Origin: Cacconaster sp045599325
GTDB lineage: Bacteria > Bacteroidota > Bacteroidia > Bacteroidales > UBA932
Assembly (NCBI GenBank): GCA_045599325.1
Contig: JAZRVT010000021.1
Location: forward strand, 1-64,000
Direction: 5' to 3'
Length of the DNA: 64,000 bases
Positions 49,175 to 56,661 of this stretch are shown here, piece after piece. The stretch's first letter is position 1; the number at the start of each line of letters is the position of its first letter. Under the pieces are notes generated by a model, which was given only the letters and a program-made list of their open reading frames with translations, made no database searches and was not told the DNA's origin. The translations under genes and the position numbers were made by a program.

Positions 49175-50421
49175 TAACAGCTTCCATCTGTACGATCGGC
49201 GATGAGATCCTCATCGGCCAGGTCGTTGACACGAATTCTGCGGAGATATCCCGCAGGCTCAACAGCATCGGCATCAAAGTGCAGTATATGACCTCTATAG
49301 GCGATGACCACGGCCAGATTGTCAGCCAGCTGAGCGAGCGTCTCGCCCAGACCGACATCGTGATTGTGACCGGCGGTCTCGGACCGACCAAGGACGACAT
49401 CACCAAGGAGGCCCTGAAGGAGATCTCCGGATCCACCGGCTATGTGCGCAACGAGGAGCAGATGGCCCACGTGAAAAGGATACTGGAGGCGAGGGGAATA
49501 CCTATGATAGACACCAACAGGGCTCAGGCAGACGTGCCTGACAAGTGCCAGGTGATTCCGAACCGTCTCGGCACGGCACCTTGCATGGCTTTCCATAACC
49601 TTGGCCCTGAGGGCACGTCGTCCCTCTATTCACTGCCAGGAGTGCCGTTCGAGGCTGTGGGACTGCTGCCGGAGGTGATGGAAGACATCAGCCGCCACTA
49701 TTCTCTGGCGAAGATAACCCACAGGACTATAGTGACTTTCGGCATCCCTGAGTCAACTCTCGCTAAGCGGATTGAGGGGTGGGAGGACTCCCTTCCGGAG
49801 AATGTCCACCTGGCGTATCTGCCGGACCCGACACTCGGCGTGCGGCTGAGGCTCACCCAGATAGGCGGTGAGGCGGACTTCGAGCCGCTGGTGGCCCGGC
49901 TGCGTGACCTCATCGGTGACGCCATCTACGGCGAGGGCGATGACACTCTGCAGAGCGTGATCGGGGAGCGTCTCCGCAAGGCGGGGAAGACCCTCGCAGC
50001 CGCTGAATCCTGTACTGGCGGACGCATCTCGGAACTTATAACTTCGGTAGCCGGCTGCAGCGACTACTACAAGGGCTCAGTGACCTCCTATGCCAACGAG
50101 GTGAAGACGGGCGTCCTTGGTGTCAGACCTGAGACAATTGCTCAGCACGGTGCTGTGAGTGAGGAGTGCGTCAGCGAGATGGCTGCAGGGGTGCTCCGCC
50201 TGCTCGGCACTGACTATGCTGTGGCCACTTCCGGCATCGCCGGTCCCGGCGGTGCGGTGCCAGGCAAACCTGTTGGAACTGCCTGGCTGGCTGCGGCAAG
50301 AAAAGAGAAAGACGGAACAGTGTCCGTCTTCACTCAGTGTGTCCACTTCGCCTCGTCGAGAGCTGTCAACATCCAGCGCTTTGCTTCGTATGCTCTCAAC
50401 CTTCTGAGAATAAATCTCTAG
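49171..50421 (+). CDS. cinA: CinA-family nicotinamide-nucleotide amidase
   Basis: 416 residues with both usual domains: an N-terminal MoaB/COG1058 domain (TIGDEILIGQVVDTNSAEI, VTGGLGPTKDD) and a C-terminal amidase domain (AAAESCTGGRISE, ATSGIAGPGG). The protein deamidates NMN in pyridine nucleotide salvage and has ADP-ribose pyrophosphatase activity in some species. ATG 49171 overlaps the DHODH-like stop. It converges with the XRE regulator, with nine bases between. Confidence 0.94.
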   Translation: MITASICTIGDEILIGQVVDTNSAEISRRLNSIGIKVQYMTSIGDDHGQIVSQLSERLAQTDIVIVTGGLGPTKDDITKEALKEISGSTGYVRNEEQMAHVKRILEARGIPMIDTNRAQADVPDKCQVIPNRLGTAPCMAFHNLGPEGTSSLYSLPGVPFEAVGLLPEVMEDISRHYSLAKITHRTIVTFGIPESTLAKRIEGWEDSLPENVHLAYLPDPTLGVRLRLTQIGGEADFEPLVARLRDLIGDAIYGEGDDTLQSVIGERLRKAGKTLAAAESCTGGRISELITSVAGCSDYYKGSVTSYANEVKTGVLGVRPETIAQHGAVSEECVSEMAAGVLRLLGTDYAVATSGIAGPGGAVPGKPVGTAWLAAARKEKDGTVSVFTQCVHFASSRAVNIQRFASYALNLLRINL

Positions 50422-50430
50422 AGAGGGAAG

Positions 50431-50895
50431 TCAGCGTTCTTCGAAAGTCCCGTCAGTGTAGAAGACGGTGATTCTGGCGATTTTTCTGACCGATTTTTCC
50501 TTTACAACGGTAAGGGGAGCCTGCTCTACGCGATTCTCAGTGGGTTGAGACTCCGCGATTTCCGCTGTAACTTCCTCAGCATCTGGAATTTCTTCGTCAT
50601 TTGCCGAGAAGAGGTCCGGTTCTTCAGATATCGCAGAAGCGGTTTCAAGAGGCAAATCCGCCGGGTCAGGGGCGGTTCTGTCGCTTGTCTTGTAAGGTTT
50701 TCCTTTTCCGAGGATCAGCCACTCGCTGTTCAGGTCAGGGAAGGCGGTCATCATCTTCTGGATGAACTCGAAGCTCGGTTTGTTACGGCCGGCCAGGAGA
50801 TGTGAGATGCCTGAGCGCTGGATGTCCATAATCTCAGCGAAGCGGGCGGGGGTGAGGTCCTCCATAGTAAGGAACTGTCGCAGCCTTTCGTTCAT
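50431..50895 (-). CDS. XRE-type DNA-binding regulator
   Basis: 154 residues. The N-terminal helix-turn-helix (PARFAEIMDIQRSGISHLL, then GRNKPS) is a Cro/C1 type of the sort common in Bacteroidetes. The middle (about 70-125) is acidic, low in complexity and probably disordered, and the last 25 residues (KIARITVFYTDGTFEER) form a small conserved-looking beta hairpin. The long upstream region holds repeated ACAAATGTAA motifs, one 23 bases before its ATG, so autoregulation is plausible. Target genes unknown. Confidence 0.8.
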   Translation of the reverse strand: MNERLRQFLTMEDLTPARFAEIMDIQRSGISHLLAGRNKPSFEFIQKMMTAFPDLNSEWLILGKGKPYKTSDRTAPDPADLPLETASAISEEPDLFSANDEEIPDAEEVTAEIAESQPTENRVEQAPLTVVKEKSVRKIARITVFYTDGTFEER

Positions 50896-51212
50896 TTCTT
50901 AACAAATCTTTTGATGTACAAATGTAAAACAAATTTTGTTTACAAGAAACAATTGTTTCAATAATTTTAAAATATTTAACAAGTTACATTTGTAATATCA
51001 GGAGGATGTCAGCATAATTGAAGAGTTTAAACAATATTTAGTTAAAGCGGATTATTGACAAATCACTATAAATGACTGAATATCAGTAATATTATATGTC
51101 AAATTCTTTGCAAATTCTCTTTCTGGCCGGTTTCTGTTACACTATTTAACTTAAAATTGGTTTATATAGAATTCTTAAAATACAGAGTTTGAGTATATTC
51201 GGCAATACTTCA

Positions 51213-51302
51213 ATGAAAGGAGATGAGTACAGTTCAACACTGATGGCAGCTATTCATTATATTCTTGTAGCATTTGCCGCAAGTGCCCCGTTACCTTTGT
51301 AA
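51213..51302 (+). CDS. Possible 29-residue small protein
   Basis: ATG at 51213 to TAA at 51300-51302. The peptide has a polar start (MKGDEYSSTL) and a hydrophobic end (AAIHYILVAFAASAP), so it could be a single-span membrane peptide. There is a TATATTC-like sequence upstream but no good TAnnTTTG box. The only support is an intact frame in a gene-free region, so it may be chance. Confidence 0.2.
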   Translation: MKGDEYSSTLMAAIHYILVAFAASAPLPL

Positions 51303-51385
51303 CACATTGCATTTGTTGACAAGTGTATAATTGTAGCGCAAATTGTGTTGACAAATGTAATATTGGAAATTGCACCCTTTTGTTG

Positions 51386-51393
51386 TAAATTTG
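51386..51393 (+). promoter_or_regulatory. -7 box TAAATTTG of queA
   Basis: TAAATTTG ends 7 bases before the queA ATG, implying a leaderless or near-leaderless mRNA. A TTG lies about 20 bases upstream (51363-51365). The box is inside the TGTAA-type repeat TGTAAATTTGTAACA. Confidence 0.6.
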
Positions 51394-51400
51394 TAACACT

Positions 51401-52630
51401 ATGATAAAGGATATCAGAATTGAAGATTTCACCTACCCTCTCCCGGAGGAAAGGATAGCAAAATACCCGCTGCCCAACAGGAACGATTCGAAGCTGCTCG
51501 TTTTTTCGGAGGCTACGGGCAGGTGCCCTCAGGAATCGCGCTTCAGGAATATAGCGGACCATCTGCCTGACAATGCCCTGATGGTCTTCAACAATACCAA
51601 AGTAGTCCCGGCAAGGCTGATTTTCAAGAAGGATACCGGCGCTGTGATCGAAATATTCTGCCTTGAGCCGCACCTGCCCGAGGACTATCAGATGTGCTTT
51701 GCAACTACCTCCATCTGCCGCTGGAAGTGCATTGTGGGCAACATTAAGCGCTGGAAGGGAGGAAAACTGGATCTTTTTACAGGTGAAGACGGCCCTGAGG
51801 CCGCAAGGTTGCAGGAAATCGGTCTTCGGGCCGAACTGATAGAGCGCGCTGAGAGCTGCCTAGTCGAGTTCTCCTGGAGCGGAGGGCTCTCATTCTCAAA
51901 AGTTATGGAGATGTGCGGCAGGATACCTATCCCTCCGTATCTCAAGCGGGAGACGGAAGCCATTGACCTTGAGCGTTATCAGACCTATTATGCGAAGAAG
52001 GAGGGCTCTGTGGCCGCTCCTACCGCCGGCCTCCACTTTACAGGTGACGAGCTGGAAGCGATCGACGCCCGCGGAATAAGGCGCTGCAACCTCTGTCTCC
52101 ACGTGGGAGCAGGCACTTTCCTGCCTGTGAAAAGCGAGACGATAGGCGACCATACTATGCACAGCGAGCCATTTTCTATATCTAAAGAATTGCTTGAGTT
52201 GCTTGCGGCAAAAGGCAGCAGACCAGTAGTTGCAGTTGGCACTACATCCACCCGTTGCCTGGAGTCACTCTATTTCCTCGGGGTCCACTGCATCGAGCGC
52301 GGGGAACCTTCCACCGTGGAGCAGTGGGAGCCTTACCGCGAGGAGGGGTATGACTATACTCTGGAGCAGTCAGCAGGGGCTCTGCTCGCCTATATGGAGC
52401 GGGAGGGGCTTGAGAACCTTGTATCCCGGACGAGGATCATTATCGTCCCGGGCTACAGATACCGCGTCACCGACTGGCTCGTGACCAACTTCCACCAGCC
52501 GCAAAGCACTCTGCTTCTGCTGATTGGAGCGCTTGTGGGGGACAAGTGGCACGAAATTTACGACTTTGCGCTGGCCAACGGTTTCCGCTTCCTCAGCTAC
52601 GGAGACTCTTCGCTTTTGCAAAAAATTTGA
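51401..52630 (+). CDS. queA: tRNA preQ1(34) S-adenosylmethionine ribosyltransferase-isomerase
   Basis: 409 residues. It transfers the ribosyl moiety of SAM to preQ1 in tRNA, giving epoxyqueuosine. Landmarks are FTYPLPEERIAKYPLPNR at the N terminus, MVFNNTKVVPARL, AAPTAGLHFT and CLHVGAGTF in the core, and VTNFHQPQSTLLLLI near the end. The length fits the Bacteroidetes form, which has an insertion compared with E. coli QueA. It is preceded by a -7 box only 7 bases away. Confidence 0.95.
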   Translation: MIKDIRIEDFTYPLPEERIAKYPLPNRNDSKLLVFSEATGRCPQESRFRNIADHLPDNALMVFNNTKVVPARLIFKKDTGAVIEIFCLEPHLPEDYQMCFATTSICRWKCIVGNIKRWKGGKLDLFTGEDGPEAARLQEIGLRAELIERAESCLVEFSWSGGLSFSKVMEMCGRIPIPPYLKRETEAIDLERYQTYYAKKEGSVAAPTAGLHFTGDELEAIDARGIRRCNLCLHVGAGTFLPVKSETIGDHTMHSEPFSISKELLELLAAKGSRPVVAVGTTSTRCLESLYFLGVHCIERGEPSTVEQWEPYREEGYDYTLEQSAGALLAYMEREGLENLVSRTRIIIVPGYRYRVTDWLVTNFHQPQSTLLLLIGALVGDKWHEIYDFALANGFRFLSYGDSSLLQKI

Positions 52631-52631
52631 T

Positions 52632-52639
52632 TATATTTG
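52632..52639 (+). promoter_or_regulatory. -7 box TATATTTG of the membrane-protein gene
   Basis: TATATTTG ends 6 bases before the ATG at 52646 and begins one base after the queA stop codon. It implies a near-leaderless transcript for the following gene pair. Confidence 0.55.
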
Positions 52640-52645
52640 CAGGAT

Positions 52646-53434
52646 ATGAAAAGATTCCGCTTCATTCTCCTCATAGCCGGCATCGTTGCGGCAGTCGCTG
52701 TCGCTGTCCTGGCTGTGGCAGACCCTTCGAAATTCGCTTTTCTTCCTGACCTCAAACTGACGGGAGGCCCGCTTGCACTTACCGGAGCCATTACTTTAGC
52801 TGTATGCTGTATTTTGCTATGCCTCACTGTGATGAGAGGCAAGACCACCGGGCGTCAGATCTTCGGAGAGGCTCTCCTGACACTGGCCTGGTATGCGTTT
52901 GCGGCCCTTCTGGGGATGCTTCCTGTCTTTGTCAAGTCGCTGCAGGCTTCCGGTGCCATCTACACCATCGCAGCCGGCTGCGTGGCGCTGATCCTTTTTG
53001 TCCTCTTCTACTTCAAGCGTCGCAGCAGGGCAGCAAAGGCGGCCTCGTCCTCCGCAATACGCAGGAGCGCATCCGGTTCAGGTGAAGTAAAACACGCATA
53101 TTCAGTCCTTTACGGCAATATCATACTGATGCTCGCGGCAGGTGCATATTTTTTCATCGCTGCGGGTGACAACAAGTTCCTGCTGGTGCCCCTCGCAGTG
53201 ACGGCGCTTGCGGTCATCATCTGGCGCCTCTCCGGCTGGAGAGGGATTCTTCTGCCGGCCATAATGACTGTTGCAGCATATGGAGGAATAGTTGCGGTAA
53301 CAACTGCAAAGGCTTCTGTGACACCGGTTTCCGGATTTCCGTCCGATCCGTTCGTGCTCGCATACGCTGTGGCCTGCTACGCGCTTCTCCTTCCTCTGAC
53401 GGACCTCTACACACGCCAGGAGCAGAATATCTGA
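52646..53434 (+). CDS. Multi-pass membrane protein of unknown function
   Basis: 262 residues with roughly seven to eight hydrophobic segments, interrupted by a basic Ser/Ala-rich loop (KRRSRAAKAASSSAIRRSAS, about 124-143) that is probably cytosolic. I do not recognise the family. The ATG at 52646 was preferred to an in-frame TTG at 52637 because the -7 box covers that TTG. The acyltransferase gene starts one base after its stop, so the two may work together at the membrane, for instance in lipid handling. Confidence 0.7.
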   Translation: MKRFRFILLIAGIVAAVAVAVLAVADPSKFAFLPDLKLTGGPLALTGAITLAVCCILLCLTVMRGKTTGRQIFGEALLTLAWYAFAALLGMLPVFVKSLQASGAIYTIAAGCVALILFVLFYFKRRSRAAKAASSSAIRRSASGSGEVKHAYSVLYGNIILMLAAGAYFFIAAGDNKFLLVPLAVTALAVIIWRLSGWRGILLPAIMTVAAYGGIVAVTTAKASVTPVSGFPSDPFVLAYAVACYALLLPLTDLYTRQEQNI

Positions 53435-53435
53435 C

Positions 53436-54554
53436 ATGTTCGACGGAATACGACCATATAATGACCGGGAGGCTGTCGAGGCGCTGAGAAGGGCCTCCAA
53501 CAACCCTCTTATGGAGCGCATCTCCGCGTTCCTCTTCCCGGGGAAGGACCCTGACATCCTCCGCAACACCCTCAACACGGTTAGCGGCGTTGACGATTTC
53601 CAGACCAGGGTGATGTATCCCGCTGTACGCAGCATCATCACCAAGACCACCAAGGGGCTTACGTTCGATGGCCTGAATTATTTCCGGGACGGCAGCTGCT
53701 ACACTATGCTCTCCGCCCACAGGGACATCGTGCTGGATTCGGCCTTCATTCAGTATATCCTGAAGGACAACGGCCTGCCTCTCACCGAGATAGCGGTGGG
53801 GGACAACCTCATCTCGCAGCAGTTCGTGGAGGACCTGATGCGCTCTAACAGGATGATCAAGGTGGTCCGCAGCAGCAACCCGAGGGAGGTCTACACCACC
53901 TCGAAGGTGCTTTCCGAATATATGCGCCAGCGCGTTTCTGGCGACAGCCCGGCCTCTGTATGGATCGCCCACCGCAACGGGCGCACCAAGAACGGCTGGG
54001 ACGAGACTGAGCAGGGGCTGATCAAGATGCTCTCGATGAGCGGTCCGGCGGATTTTGTGGAGAACCTCTCGCAGATGAGGCTGATGCCGGTTGCCGTTTC
54101 ATACGAGATTGAGAGCTGCGGGGTGCAGAAGGCCTTCGAGACCTATGTGAGGGCGGCCACTGGCAGCTATGTCAAGCGTCCCGGAGAGGATATCCAGAGC
54201 ATCATCTCGGGCATCGTCCAGCAGAAGGGCAGGGTGCACATCACCTTCTGCGAGCCGATAAGCCGCAGCGACCTGGAGGAGTGCGCTGTGCTGGACAAGA
54301 ATGAGAGATACCGCGCTCTGGCGGCCATTGTGGACAAGCGCATCGTGGAGGGCATAAGGGTCTGGCCGGTGAACATTGCGGCTGCTGAGATGCTGGCGGG
54401 CAAGGCCCCTTCGGACAAGTCCGTGACAGCCGAGTTCCAGAAATATCTCTGCCGTGAGATGAAGACGCTGCCTCTGCTCAACAAGACGAAGGAAGTCAGG
54501 GAAAACCTCGTGAAGATATATGCCATGCCGGCGGTAAGGAAGGGCCTCGTATGA
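53436..54554 (+). CDS. PlsC-like acyltransferase
   Basis: 372 residues. SAHRDIVLDSAF contains the HxxxxD acyltransferase motif, AVGDNL and RSSNPREVYTTS follow at the expected distances, and IAHRNGRTKNG is in the place of the EGTRS block. The protein resembles the glycerol-3-phosphate/1-acyl-glycerol-3-phosphate acyltransferase superfamily, although the second motif is atypical, so the acceptor may be another lipid. There is no signal peptide; it would act on the inner face of the membrane. A terminator overlaps the stop codon. Confidence 0.78.
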   Translation: MFDGIRPYNDREAVEALRRASNNPLMERISAFLFPGKDPDILRNTLNTVSGVDDFQTRVMYPAVRSIITKTTKGLTFDGLNYFRDGSCYTMLSAHRDIVLDSAFIQYILKDNGLPLTEIAVGDNLISQQFVEDLMRSNRMIKVVRSSNPREVYTTSKVLSEYMRQRVSGDSPASVWIAHRNGRTKNGWDETEQGLIKMLSMSGPADFVENLSQMRLMPVAVSYEIESCGVQKAFETYVRAATGSYVKRPGEDIQSIISGIVQQKGRVHITFCEPISRSDLEECAVLDKNERYRALAAIVDKRIVEGIRVWPVNIAAAEMLAGKAPSDKSVTAEFQKYLCREMKTLPLLNKTKEVRENLVKIYAMPAVRKGLV

Positions 54555-54568
54555 GGTCCTTTTTTTTT
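54542..54568 (+). terminator. Terminator of the acyltransferase operon
   Basis: GGGCCTC-N4-GAGGTCC (one G-T pair) is followed by about eight T. The stop codon lies at the loop/3' arm. Confidence 0.82.
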
Positions 54569-54580
54569 GTCCGGATTTAT

Positions 54581-54611
54581 TTTAAAATGTGCCGTAGAAT
54601 TGCTATATTTG
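54581..54611 (+). promoter_or_regulatory. Promoter of the lysine fermentation operon
   Basis: TATATTTG (54604-54611) with a weak -33 TTTA 19 bases upstream. It gives a leader of about 120 bases before atoD. Confidence 0.65.
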
Positions 54612-54643
54612 CAGATTAAGGTCGGAGTACCTCGCGCGACGCG

Positions 54644-54669
54644 CGTGTGGAGAGGACGTGTGGAGAGGA
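54644..54669 (+). repeat. Perfect 13-bp tandem repeat in the kam-operon leader
   Basis: CGTGTGGAGAGGA occurs twice in a row (54644-54656 and 54657-54669), preceded by the self-complementary CGCGCGACGCGCG stretch. It is in the untranslated leader of the lysine operon. Function unknown; a structured or protein-bound leader is possible. Confidence 0.6.
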
Positions 54670-54733
54670 AAAGACGGACGGCCTGACTGAAGAAGAATAA
54701 CAAACGAAACAGAAACATCAAATATCCTTCAAA

Positions 54734-55384
54734 ATGAAAAAGACTATCTCACTGAAAGATGCTGTCGCCCTCATCAAGGACGGCTCAACCATCATGATCG
54801 GCGGCTTCCTCGGCTGCGGTGCTCCTTCACAGATCATTGACGCTCTCGTCGAAAGCGGTGTAAAGGACCTCACTGTCATCTGCAACGATACTGTCTATGA
54901 CGGAATCGGCTGGAGCAAGCTCATCGAAAACAACCAGGTAAAGGAGGTTTACGCTTCCTACATCGGCTTAAGCAAGGCATCCGTCCAGCAGATGAACGAA
55001 GGCAAGATCAAGATCAACCTCGTCCCTCAGGGCTCTCTCGCTGAGAAGATCCGTGCAAAGGGCGCAGGTCTCGGCGGTGTCCTCACTCCGACTGGCATCG
55101 GCACTGTCGTGGCCGAAGGCAAGGAGATCATCACAGTCGACGGCAAGGAGTATCTCCTCGAGAAGCCTCTCAGCGCTGACTTCGCACTTATCGGCGGAAG
55201 CATCGTGGATGAGGAGGGCAATGTCTTCTACCGCGGCACAACCAAGAACTTCAACCCTATGATGGCCCAGGCTGCCGACACTGTCATCGTGGAGGCGGAG
55301 AAGTTCGTCAAGGTCGGCGAGATCGCTCCTGAGGCAGTTCATACACCGGGTCTCTTCGTGGACTACATATACGTCAAGGAATAA
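54734..55384 (+). CDS. atoD: Butyryl-CoA:acetoacetate CoA-transferase, alpha subunit
   Basis: 216 residues of CoA-transferase family I subunit A (GSTIMIGGFLGCGAP at the N terminus, PTGIGT in the middle). With the beta subunit at the far end of the operon, it moves CoA from butyryl-CoA to acetoacetate, releasing butyrate and making acetoacetyl-CoA. It is the first gene of the operon, with a 120-base leader. Having alpha and beta genes separated by eight others is unusual but seen in lysine clusters. Confidence 0.9.
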   Translation: MKKTISLKDAVALIKDGSTIMIGGFLGCGAPSQIIDALVESGVKDLTVICNDTVYDGIGWSKLIENNQVKEVYASYIGLSKASVQQMNEGKIKINLVPQGSLAEKIRAKGAGLGGVLTPTGIGTVVAEGKEIITVDGKEYLLEKPLSADFALIGGSIVDEEGNVFYRGTTKNFNPMMAQAADTVIVEAEKFVKVGEIAPEAVHTPGLFVDYIYVKE

Positions 55385-55408
55385 TTAACAAAACTACCTT
55401 ATACTTCT

Positions 55409-55798
55409 ATGGCAAATCTCAAATCAATGATCAGAGTCCGTATGAGTGCCAAGGACGCACACTACGGCGGAAATCTTGTTGACGGCGCACATATGCTCCA
55501 CCTTTTCGGAGACGTTGCAACCGAACTCCTTATCCTCCGCGACGGCGACGAGGGTCTCTTCAAGGCTTATGACATGGTCGAATTCATCGCCCCTGTATAT
55601 GCAGGCGACTTCATCGAGGCAGTCGGTGAAATCGTTTCTGAAGGCAACACCTCCCGCAAGATGGTCTTCGAGGCAAGGAAGGTGATCGCTCCGCGTCCTG
55701 ACATCAGCGACTCTGCTGCAGACCTTCTCGAGGAACCGATAGTAGTCTGCCGTGCAAGCGGCACTTGCGTAACCCCTAAGAAGTGCCAGAGAAAGTAA
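55409..55798 (+). CDS. kal: 3-aminobutyryl-CoA ammonia-lyase
   Basis: A 129-residue hot-dog-fold enzyme that removes ammonia from L-3-aminobutyryl-CoA to give crotonyl-CoA, the last specific step of lysine fermentation. AHYGGNLVDGAHMLHLFGD and VYAGDFIEAVGEI are the visible fold landmarks. Size and operon position match kal of Fusobacterium-type clusters. Its TAA shares its last base with the kce ATG. Confidence 0.9.
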   Translation: MANLKSMIRVRMSAKDAHYGGNLVDGAHMLHLFGDVATELLILRDGDEGLFKAYDMVEFIAPVYAGDFIEAVGEIVSEGNTSRKMVFEARKVIAPRPDISDSAADLLEEPIVVCRASGTCVTPKKCQRK

Positions 55799-56631
55799 TG
55801 GAGAAACTCATCATCACAGCCGCCATCTGCGGTGCGGAAGTCACCAAGGCTCAGAACCCTGCAGTCCCTTACACTGTCGATGAGATAGCACGCGAGGCAA
55901 AGTCAGCCGTTGACGCCGGCGCTGCAATCGTCCACCTCCACGTCCGCGAGGACGACGGCACCCCGACCCAGAGCCACGTGCGCTTCCAGGAGTGCGAAGA
56001 GGCAATCTACAAGCTCTGCCCTGACGTGATCCCCATCCCTTCGACAGGCGGTGCGGTCGGAATGACACCGGACGAGCGCCTCGACTCCACCAACACTGAC
56101 CCGATCCCGGAGATGGCAACCCTCGACTGCGGTACCTGCAACTTCGGGGACGACATCTTCGACAACACGATGCCGACTATGCGCGCATTCGGCAAGAGAA
56201 TGCTCGAGAAGGGCATCAAGCCTGAATACGAGTGCTTCGAGATGGGTCACCTCGACACCATCCTCACAATGGCCCGCAAGGGCGAAGTTCCGGGCGCACC
56301 TATGCAGTTCAACTTCGTCCTCGGCGTTCCGGGCTGCACACCTGCAACCGTCGACAACCTCGCCTGGCTCGTGAAGAACATCCCTTCAGGCTCCACCTGG
56401 ACTGCAACCGGCATCGGCCGTCACGCCTTCACTCTCGCTGCAGCAGCCATCGTGATGGGCGGAAACGTACGCGTGGGCTTCGAGGACAACCTCAACCTCG
56501 CGAAGGGAGTCCCTGCAAAGAGCAACGGCGAACTGGTGGCTAAGGTCGTCAGACTCGCTAACGAACTCGGCCGCGGCATCGCAACCAGCGCAGAGGCACG
56601 CGCTATCCTGGGCCTCAAGCCAAGAAATTAA
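55798..56631 (+). CDS. kce: 3-keto-5-aminohexanoate cleavage enzyme
   Basis: 277 residues of the BKACE family: a TIM-barrel zinc enzyme that condenses 3-keto-5-aminohexanoate with acetyl-CoA, giving acetoacetate and 3-aminobutyryl-CoA. Residues equivalent to those known in Kce are present: Glu14, His46 and His48 (VHLHVRE), Ser82, Arg225 and Asp230 (VRVGFED). The ATG at 55798 overlaps the kal stop; an in-frame start 15 bases upstream lies within kal and is less likely. Confidence 0.94.
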   Translation: MEKLIITAAICGAEVTKAQNPAVPYTVDEIAREAKSAVDAGAAIVHLHVREDDGTPTQSHVRFQECEEAIYKLCPDVIPIPSTGGAVGMTPDERLDSTNTDPIPEMATLDCGTCNFGDDIFDNTMPTMRAFGKRMLEKGIKPEYECFEMGHLDTILTMARKGEVPGAPMQFNFVLGVPGCTPATVDNLAWLVKNIPSGSTWTATGIGRHAFTLAAAAIVMGGNVRVGFEDNLNLAKGVPAKSNGELVAKVVRLANELGRGIATSAEARAILGLKPRN

Positions 56632-56661
56632 AACAACAACAAATAAAACCACACAACTGAA

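Larger units (their letters stand above)
50896..51400. promoter_or_regulatory. AT-rich 505-bp region with repeated palindromes
   Basis: The divergent region between the XRE gene and queA. ACAAATGTAA occurs at 50918-50927 and 51351-51360 and, inverted, at 50984-50993, with near copies at 51291-51300 and 51316-51325. Palindromes include GAAACAATTGTTTC (50947-50960), TTACA-TT-TGTAA (50984-50995) and GTTAC-CTTT-GTAAC (51290-51303). These look like binding sites for the neighbouring XRE protein. The region also holds a possible 29-codon ORF (51213-51302). Confidence 0.55.

Noticed and set aside
51315..51356. Sigma-70-type promoters from TTGACA (51315 and 51350)
   Set aside because: The TATAAT-like parts are only about four bases away, not 17, and Bacteroidetes use TAnnTTTG boxes; the similarity comes from repeated operator-like motifs.
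54612..54733. Lysine or cobalamin riboswitch in the kam-operon leader
   Set aside because: At about 120 bases it is too short for either usual form, and no lysine-box or B12-box core is seen.
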